From the NCBI GenBank assembly GCA_002427745.1, contig DIYF01000082.1:33046-97045 (forward strand): a DNA stretch of 64,000 nt, read 5' to 3'. Both the position numbers and the translations under genes were made by a program. Positions 58,274 to 64,000 of this stretch are shown here, piece by piece. Within the stretch, counting starts at the first letter, position 1, and the number at the start of each line of letters is the position of its first letter. Below the pieces are notes generated by a model. The model was not told where the DNA came from. It saw only the letters and a list, made by a program, of their open reading frames with translations, and ran no database searches. The DNA is from Roseivirga sp. UBA6061 (lineage in GTDB: Bacteria; Bacteroidota; Bacteroidia; Cytophagales; Cyclobacteriaceae).

Positions 58274-61129
58274 ATGAAAAAGCTCAAACTGTTACTACCT
58301 GTGCTTCTGGCAGTGCTTGTACTGGCACCTGTCCGAACGCTGGCTTTTCAGAGTCAGGAGTTACCTGTTAACCCTGATGTGAAAATCGGCAAATTAGACA
58401 ATGGATTTACTTATTACATCCACGCCAATCCAAAACCTGAGAATCGTGTGGAGTTTCGCCTGGCTGTAAATGCCGGGTCAATTTTAGAAGATGAAGACCA
58501 ACTGGGCCTTGCTCACTTTACTGAGCATATGCTGTTTAACGGAACAGAAAACTTCAAGAAGAATGACCTGATAGATTTCCTTCAGAAAATGGGTCTGGAA
58601 TTCGGTGGAGACCTCAATGCTTATACGAGCTTTGATGAGACGGTATACATTTTACCGATTCCTCTGGAAGACCCTGAAAATCTGGATAAAGCTTTGCGAG
58701 TGCTCAGCGACTGGTCACACAAGGCTACTATGGACGATGAGGAGATCAATAAAGAAAGAGGCGTAGTACTTGAGGAGTGGCGCCTTGGTCGTGGAGCCGG
58801 CCAGCGTATGCGCGAAGCCACCTGGCCTATTATATTCAAAGGTTCTTTGTATGCGGAGCGTCTGCCAATCGGTACGGAGAAAAACCTCGAAACCTTTAAA
58901 CCAAAGTCGATTAAGCGCTTTTATAAAGACTGGTATCGACCAGACCTGATGGCCCTGGTAGCGGTAGGTGATTTTGATGCCCAGGAAATGGAATCTAAGA
59001 TCAAGGAATATTTCAGTGACTGGAAAATGCCCAAGAAGCCGCGGGAAAGAGTATACACAAAGTTTCCGGATTTTAAAGAAACCCGGGTAGCCATTGCTAC
59101 TGACCCTGAAGCTACAGGTAATTCTATTAACGTAGGTTTTATGACGCCTGGCATGCAGGAGCCAAAAAGCGATCTGGAATCCTTCAGAAAAGGTCTGGTA
59201 AGAGGGCTTTACTCTCAGATGATCAATCAACGACTGGATGAAAAGAGACAAGCTCAGAATCCTCCATACCTTTTCAGTTATAGCCTGTACGGGAGTTCAT
59301 TACCCCGGAATAAAAATGAGTACACCATTTATGTGAGTGTTAAGGACGGTGAATTTGCCGAGGGGTTGAAAGCGGCTGTAGTAGAAAATGAGCGAGTAAG
59401 GCGTTATGGCTTTACTGCCGGAGAACTGGAGAGAGTAAAAGCAGCCTACCTGAATAGCTATGATCGTGCGGCCAAAGAGGCCGATAAACGCGAGTCCTGG
59501 AGAATTGTAAACTCTTATGTGGGCCATTTCCTTAGAAAATCTTCTATTATGAGCCCTCAGCAACGTTTGGACCTGGCCACTGAGATGATCCCGACTATCA
59601 AAGTAGAAGAGATCAATGAGTTGATCAAAGGCTGGATGGGTGACGAAGGCCAGTACATTATGGTTAATGCCAAAGAAGAGAATAAAGACGACATTCCTTC
59701 GGAGGACGCCATGAAGGCAATTTTGAAAGATGTGAGGAATGACGCTTCCATCAAGCCTTACGAGGAAAAAGCCATTGCTTCATCTCTTCTCGCCAATACA
59801 CCTAAAAAAGGTAAAATCGTATCTGAAGAGACAAATGCTGCAACCGGTATCACGAAGATGACGCTCTCCAATGGAGCCAGTGTCTATGCCAAGTCAACCG
59901 ATTTTAAAAATGACGAGTTGAGAATGTCAGCGTTTAGCGAGGGTGGACATTCCCTTTATGAGGATGAAGACTTTTATGCTGCCTCTTATTCTACGCAGAT
60001 AGTAGGTGCAAGTGGGTTGGGTGATATGTCGGCCATTGATATGCGCAAATTCATGACCGGAAAGACTGCGAATGTACGTACTTATATCGGAGCCTATGAA
60101 GAAGGGATGTCTGGCTTCTCAAGCCTTAAGGATATGGAGACCTTTTTCCAGTTGGTTTACAAGAATTTTACCGATGTAAGAAGGGATGAGGAAGCTTTTG
60201 AAAGCTGGAGAAGCAGAACCAAGAATCAGCTGGCCAACTTCCTGTCTAGTCCTGACTTGAGCTACCAGATAGAGCTACAGAAAATTCTGACGGATAATCA
60301 CCCAAGGGGCATTGGTTTTCCATCGTCTGAAGATCTGGATAATTTGAAACTGGATCGCTCTCTCGAAATCTACAAAGAGCGTTTTGCGGATGCAGGTGAC
60401 TTTACTTTCGTGTTTGTGGGCAATATTGATATGGCTACTTTCAAACCCATGGTGGAGACCTACCTGGCAAGTTTACCTGGACTCAACTCTAATGAGCAGG
60501 CGAAGGATCTCAAGATCAGACCTCCTAAAGGCCAAATCAACGAGAATATCTATGCAGGTGTTGATAAGAAAAGTAATGTGAGTATCACACTCAGTGGTGA
60601 TTACAGTTATGATCTGCAGGACAACGCCAACATGAGTGCTGCCGCGAGCATTCTGACCAATAAAATGATTGAAACTCTGAGAGAAGAAATGGGCGGAGTT
60701 TATGGCGCAGGGGCGAGAGCTTCTACCTTGAAAGAGCCCTGGGAAAGCTTCCGTTTCAGTATTTCCTTCCCTTGCGACCCAGATAATGTAGATGCTTTGG
60801 TAGAAGCGGCCATGGCAGAGCTTGAAAAGGTAAAAGCCGGTGAATTTACCGATGAAGATCTGGAGAAAGTGATTTCTGCACGAGTAAACAACTTTGATGA
60901 GCAGATCAAAAACAATGGTTACTGGGAGCGTATGATTGGCAGTTACCTTAAGTCAGACCTCGATCTTGAGGAAATACTGAAAGTTAACGAGCGTAACAAG
61001 GCGATTACGAAAGAGAATATCGTGGCGGTTGCGAACAAGTACCTGACAAAAGAAAATATGATCAAGGTGGTTAAGCTTCCTGAAGAGTATAAAAAGGGAG
61101 ATCTGAACCAGGAGATCAAGAAGAATTAA
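58274..61129 (+). CDS. M16 family zinc metallopeptidase (pitrilysin/PqqL-like)
   Basis: 951 residues with a signal peptide (LLPVLLAVLVLAPVRTLAF), so it acts in the periplasm. The inverted zinc motif HFTEH is at residues 81-85 and the third ligand Glu lies in NKERGVVLEEW. Four M16 domains are present in one chain. The second half (from about residue 515) lacks HxxEH but keeps the substrate-binding REEMGGVYGAGARAS block, as in other single-chain M16 enzymes. It degrades peptides inside a closed chamber. It is a single gene followed by a terminator. Confidence 0.92.
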   Translation: MKKLKLLLPVLLAVLVLAPVRTLAFQSQELPVNPDVKIGKLDNGFTYYIHANPKPENRVEFRLAVNAGSILEDEDQLGLAHFTEHMLFNGTENFKKNDLIDFLQKMGLEFGGDLNAYTSFDETVYILPIPLEDPENLDKALRVLSDWSHKATMDDEEINKERGVVLEEWRLGRGAGQRMREATWPIIFKGSLYAERLPIGTEKNLETFKPKSIKRFYKDWYRPDLMALVAVGDFDAQEMESKIKEYFSDWKMPKKPRERVYTKFPDFKETRVAIATDPEATGNSINVGFMTPGMQEPKSDLESFRKGLVRGLYSQMINQRLDEKRQAQNPPYLFSYSLYGSSLPRNKNEYTIYVSVKDGEFAEGLKAAVVENERVRRYGFTAGELERVKAAYLNSYDRAAKEADKRESWRIVNSYVGHFLRKSSIMSPQQRLDLATEMIPTIKVEEINELIKGWMGDEGQYIMVNAKEENKDDIPSEDAMKAILKDVRNDASIKPYEEKAIASSLLANTPKKGKIVSEETNAATGITKMTLSNGASVYAKSTDFKNDELRMSAFSEGGHSLYEDEDFYAASYSTQIVGASGLGDMSAIDMRKFMTGKTANVRTYIGAYEEGMSGFSSLKDMETFFQLVYKNFTDVRRDEEAFESWRSRTKNQLANFLSSPDLSYQIELQKILTDNHPRGIGFPSSEDLDNLKLDRSLEIYKERFADAGDFTFVFVGNIDMATFKPMVETYLASLPGLNSNEQAKDLKIRPPKGQINENIYAGVDKKSNVSITLSGDYSYDLQDNANMSAAASILTNKMIETLREEMGGVYGAGARASTLKEPWESFRFSISFPCDPDNVDALVEAAMAELEKVKAGEFTDEDLEKVISARVNNFDEQIKNNGYWERMIGSYLKSDLDLEEILKVNERNKAITKENIVAVANKYLTKENMIKVVKLPEEYKKGDLNQEIKKN

Positions 61130-61149
61130 TTACTGACTCAAGTTTAACA

Positions 61150-61178
61150 GAGGGCTTGCCGAAAGGCGGCCCTTTTTT
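61150..61178 (+). terminator. Terminator after the M16 peptidase gene
   Basis: GGGCTTGCC GAAA GGCGGCCC pairs with one internal mismatch and is followed by TTTTTT, about 20 bp after the stop. Confidence 0.85.
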
Positions 61179-61227
61179 ATTGGACGTTAAAAAAATCAGG
61201 AGCAGGGCTCTCCAACTCAGATAAGAC

Positions 61228-61542
61228 TCAGCGGATAATCACTTCGTTTACAATGGGCTTACCAAACTCCTTGGTTAGCATCACCAGAATCTTATCCCGC
61301 GACATATTGAGCTCGTGCTTGAGTGGGGCTGAAGAGAGGTGTACGTATAGTTTTTTATTGGATATGTAGATTTTGCTGGTGCGCTTGGCTATGGGGCCTC
61401 CCATTACTTTTTCCCAGTGATTGACCAGGTTGGTTTCGTCAAACTTCTCCTCGATTCTGAAAGCTTGCAGCATATCTTTCAATGAGTCACCTATAGTGGC
61501 AGGCTCAGATTTTCTACCCGTTTGATTTCTGTAGTACGTCAC
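61228..61542 (-). CDS. DUF721 / DciA-like protein
   Basis: 104 residues of the DUF721 family, whose members include DciA, a loader of the replicative helicase DnaB. Blocks seen: the N-terminal RNQTGRKSE, IGDSLKDMLQAFRIEEK, LVNHWEKVMGGPIAKRTSKIY (the family W-x-x-V-x-G motif) and KLYVHLSSAPLKHELNMSRDKILVML. The start is GTG at 61542; no in-frame ATG exists before the conserved region. It is divergent from the membrane protein at 61640 and convergent with the M16 gene. A role in replication is family knowledge only. Confidence 0.85.
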   Translation of the reverse strand: MTYYRNQTGRKSEPATIGDSLKDMLQAFRIEEKFDETNLVNHWEKVMGGPIAKRTSKIYISNKKLYVHLSSAPLKHELNMSRDKILVMLTKEFGKPIVNEVIIR

Positions 61543-61639
61543 TGGCTTCTTGCTTTTGGGGTGTAAAAGTACTGATTCACTCCGTTCTGTTTGACAGTAT
61601 TTATAAGTTAATTAATATTTGTTCAAAAACCGGGGTTAT

Positions 61640-62416
61640 ATGTTCCTCAGAAAGCTGTTTAAAATAGGAGACAAAGCCAGGTGGCTCACCCTGGAGTTGC
61701 TTGTGGTGTTTGTGGGTGTATATTTGGCCTTTATATTTCAGAGCTATAACGAAAACACAAAGGTGGACAAGGAGCGGGAAAAGGTTTTTTCCTCGCTCAA
61801 ATCCGAATTGGAATTCTTCAGGGTACGTATGCCCGGCCGATCGGGTTATACTCTGGGCAGATGGGCTGAATTGAAGAAGATTGAGCGAAAAGGAGAGTAT
61901 ACAGACTTTTCGGACTGGCGTTTTCTGGAACCACAGTATGATTACCAGGTGATTGAATATGCCATTAACCTCGAAGGAGGAGATATTATTGACTTCGAGC
62001 TGTTCGATAAGCTCAGAGACCTCTACTCTTCCATAAAAAGACTGGAGCATGCGGAGCGGATGATGATGGAAATGGCACAACGATATGAGCCCGTTCCTGA
62101 AAAGTTATCTCGATCGATCCCTGAAGTAGCTCTGAAGCATGCCAATAACTATAAGAACTTTGTGAGGCTGATCCTGTTTATGAGAGACAGAGGGGGAGAT
62201 CAGCAAGACGTGGCTGACAAAGCGATAAAGTGTCTTGAAATCATTAATGAAAGGATGGACCCTGAGGTAAGACATAATATTGAAACGGGGCTTGTCAAAA
62301 CCCAGATTCGTTTGTTTGATACACTGGAAGAGGCCGTAGAGAGTGTAAAAAAGTATTTCCCTGATTTTACACGTGAAGAAGTTGAGAAACTCTATCTCCA
62401 GAAATCCGAAAAATAA
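61640..62416 (+). CDS. Single-pass membrane protein, paralogue A (DUF6090-like layout)
   Basis: 258 residues from ATG 61640; a TTG seven codons earlier was rejected because the paralogue downstream begins at the same MFLRKLFK point. A short basic N-terminus and one membrane helix (LTLELLVVFVGVYLAFIFQ) precede a long charged helical domain with KEREKVFSSLKSELEFF. The arrangement resembles DUF6090-type proteins of Bacteroidota. The block DWRFLEPQYDYQVIEYAINLEG is conserved with the next gene. Function is unknown. Confidence 0.72.
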   Translation: MFLRKLFKIGDKARWLTLELLVVFVGVYLAFIFQSYNENTKVDKEREKVFSSLKSELEFFRVRMPGRSGYTLGRWAELKKIERKGEYTDFSDWRFLEPQYDYQVIEYAINLEGGDIIDFELFDKLRDLYSSIKRLEHAERMMMEMAQRYEPVPEKLSRSIPEVALKHANNYKNFVRLILFMRDRGGDQQDVADKAIKCLEIINERMDPEVRHNIETGLVKTQIRLFDTLEEAVESVKKYFPDFTREEVEKLYLQKSEK

Positions 62417-62467
62417 TACTGTAGGTATGGTTTCTTAATCAGCCTGAAATTTGATTACTATTATCCC

Positions 62468-63259
62468 ATGTTTTTAAGAAAGTTGTTCAAGGTCGGTAAC
62501 AAGGTCAGATGGCTTGCCCTGGAGCTCCTGGTAGTTTTTATCGGGGTGTACCTGGCCTTTCTTTTTCAAAGCTATACGGAGCACCGTAAAAACAATAATG
62601 AGCGTCAAAAAGTGTTGGTGAGCCTGAAGAAGGAGGTAGAGAAATTCAGGATCAGTGCTCCTTTAAATGCAGGAGGGCAGCGGAACAGGCTTGCTGTATG
62701 GAGAGAGGCATATCAAAAGGGAGAAGTTGTGCCTTTTGACAACTGGAGATTTCTGGAGCCTCAGTATAACTTTCAGGTCATTGAGTATGCCATGAATCTA
62801 CAGGGGACAGAAATCATCGAATTCGAACTCTACGAAGCCTTGTCAGAGCTATACAGGCAAATAAAGCAGCTGGAGCACGCAGAAAGGATTATGACCAACA
62901 GATCAGGTCAGTACAACCTCATTCCTGATGATTTGTCAAAGAACTCTGAAACTTATAAAGTGCTGACTACCCGGAATTTCTTTCACTTCAAGAAGTTTAT
63001 TTCAGCCGCTTCTGACAGGGTGGGGAATCTGGATGAGGTAGCAGAGAGAGCCTCTGAAATTGTTGAGATGATCAATGAACAGCTGAGTATCGATCAGCAG
63101 CATAAGATAGCGATTGATCTTCTGAAAGAGTTTTTTCCCAGTGTAGAAGGGGACACTGTCTTCCTGAGAGAGCTTTTTATCGAAAGCTTCGCGGAGATGC
63201 CTGTAGAACTGATTGATGCGGAAATGCGCGAACTGGCGAGGGGTTACGACTATGACTAG
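62468..63259 (+). CDS. Single-pass membrane protein, paralogue B (DUF6090-like layout)
   Basis: 263 residues, homologous over its length to the preceding gene: MFLRKLFKVGNKVRW, a membrane helix (LALELLVVFIGVYLAFLFQ), NERQKVLVSLKKEVEKF and NWRFLEPQYNFQVIEYAMNLQG. The two genes are a tandem duplication separated by 51 bp. The C-terminal parts have diverged most. The helix near the N-terminus anchors a large domain, probably on the periplasmic side, but this cannot be proved from sequence. Confidence 0.72.
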   Translation: MFLRKLFKVGNKVRWLALELLVVFIGVYLAFLFQSYTEHRKNNNERQKVLVSLKKEVEKFRISAPLNAGGQRNRLAVWREAYQKGEVVPFDNWRFLEPQYNFQVIEYAMNLQGTEIIEFELYEALSELYRQIKQLEHAERIMTNRSGQYNLIPDDLSKNSETYKVLTTRNFFHFKKFISAASDRVGNLDEVAERASEIVEMINEQLSIDQQHKIAIDLLKEFFPSVEGDTVFLRELFIESFAEMPVELIDAEMRELARGYDYD

Positions 63260-63262
63260 AGG

Positions 63263-64000
63263 TTAGTCCTCTCTGTAAACGAAAAGGTCAGCCGCTATTT
63301 TGTCAGCCAGTAACTTGCCATTATTGGTGAGTGTGACAAAGTCATCTTCCACATCAATCATTCCCTGATTGAAAAGATTTCTCAGATAAACCTCGTGATG
63401 TTGCAGCAGGTCGAGGTCATATTTGGATTTTACCAGTTCCAGATCACAACCCCACTTGGTTCTCAAGCTGGTGAGAATGTACTCATTGAGTTGATCTTCT
63501 CTGGTCATAGGCATCAGCTCAAAAGGGATCACTCCTTCTTTTATTGACCTGAGGTATTTGGCATTGTTACGGGCGTTGGCCTGCTTATGGGTACCGTTAA
63601 AGGAATGTGCTGCAGGACCCACGCCCAGGTATTTCTCCTGCTTCCAGTAATTACTGTTGTGAAGAGATTCATAGCCCGGTTGAGCGAAATTCGATATTTC
63701 GTACTGGTCATAACCATGCCGGTTCATTACCTGTAGCAGAATCTCAAATTGTTCTGCCGCATAGTCTTCATCTACATCAGGCATTTTTTCCTGTTCCACC
63801 CATTTGCCGAAGGCTGTTTTAGGCTCTATTGTAAGGCAGTAAGAAGATATATGTTCAGGGTGTAATCTGATGATCCTTTTCAGGTCGGCCAGCCACAGCT
63901 CATGAGAATCATGGGGCAGAGCATAGATCAGGTCCAGGCTTATATTTTCAAAACCGGCTTGTCGAGCCATATAAAATGTGTCTTGTGCTTCCTCTGAAGT
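63263..64000 (-). CDS. hemW: HemW-like radical SAM protein (5' truncated by window)
   Basis: The frame is open to the window edge, so the N-terminal radical SAM half with its CxxxCxxC cluster lies outside. The visible 245 or so residues match the C-terminal part of HemW (formerly HemN-like coproporphyrinogen oxidase family), a heme chaperone: SLDLIYALPHDSHELW, HISSYCLTIEPKTAFGKW, YDQYEISNFAQPGYESLHNSNYW and YLGVGPAAHSF, then the HemN C-terminal domain. The stop is only 3 bp from that of the convergent membrane protein gene. Confidence 0.9.
   Translation of the reverse strand, partial: TSEEAQDTFYMARQAGFENISLDLIYALPHDSHELWLADLKRIIRLHPEHISSYCLTIEPKTAFGKWVEQEKMPDVDEDYAAEQFEILLQVMNRHGYDQYEISNFAQPGYESLHNSNYWKQEKYLGVGPAAHSFNGTHKQANARNNAKYLRSIKEGVIPFELMPMTREDQLNEYILTSLRTKWGCDLELVKSKYDLDLLQHHEVYLRNLFNQGMIDVEDDFVTLTNNGKLLADKIAADLFVYRED

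Noticed and set aside
61619-61639. TTG at 61619 as start of the membrane protein
   Set aside because: The paralogue at 62468 begins exactly at the MFLRKLFK position, supporting ATG 61640.

Overview
The window looks like a chromosomal piece of a Bacteroidota bacterium, most likely order Cytophagales (marine or gliding type). Evidence: a fused SecDF translocase, a C-terminal type IX secretion (T9SS) sorting domain, GldI-like FKBP lipoproteins beside a DHH phosphoesterase, DUF6443/YD-repeat (RHS) proteins of the Bacteroidota kind, tail-fibre-like coiled-coil proteins, and several promoter-like TAnnTTTG boxes. No rRNA, tRNA, CRISPR array, transposase or prophage was seen.

Layout. 0-1.6 kb: 3' part of an oligopeptidase B gene, followed by a REP-like hairpin. 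1.7-6.5 kb: nucleotide housekeeping (ndk, nrnA, rdgB, udk), two FKBP-type prolyl isomerase lipoproteins and a small membrane protein. 6.7-9.7 kb: secDF. 9.8-12.9 kb: two lipoprotein hydrolases on the minus strand (D-aminoacylase-like and M28 peptidase). 13.1-30.8 kb: one gene of 17.7 kb for a secreted protein of about 5,900 residues. 30.9-37.5 kb: a sugar locus (MFS permease, GH31 alpha-glucosidase, LacI regulator, class II aldolase) with two copies of a LacI-type operator. 37.7-53.1 kb: a surface/toxin-like locus with two RHS/YD-repeat proteins, two related coiled-coil proteins and a coiled-coil plus beta-barrel protein. 53.1-64 kb: pfkA, an NTF2-fold protein, small membrane proteins, an ABC permease, an M16 peptidase, a DciA-like DUF721 protein, a tandem pair of single-pass membrane proteins and the 3' part of hemW.

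Most notable are two architectures. The giant protein has eleven NHL beta-propellers. By my count each has exactly six blades, and ten of them are nested inside Ig-like (He_PIG type) domains: the Ig fold is opened after its WLSL strand and closed after the propeller. Seven of its domains form a super-unit of about 5.9 kb that is tandemly duplicated. The second architecture is in the large RHS protein. Fourteen Ig-like repeats on an exact 240-bp register carry two cysteine positions; the first repeat lacks one and the last repeat lacks the other, a pattern that fits disulfides between neighbouring repeats. This protein ends in an AT-richer tip with an HESHH zinc-peptidase motif, and no immunity gene is evident downstream.

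Some features work together. The GH31/MFS/LacI set probably imports and cleaves alpha-glucosides, and a shared operator may connect it with the glycolytic aldolase. SecDF drives the Sec export that the many signal-peptide and lipoprotein genes here need. The RHS proteins and their coiled-coil and barrel neighbours may form a cell-surface assembly. All functional statements come from reading the sequence and from family knowledge; no searches were run.
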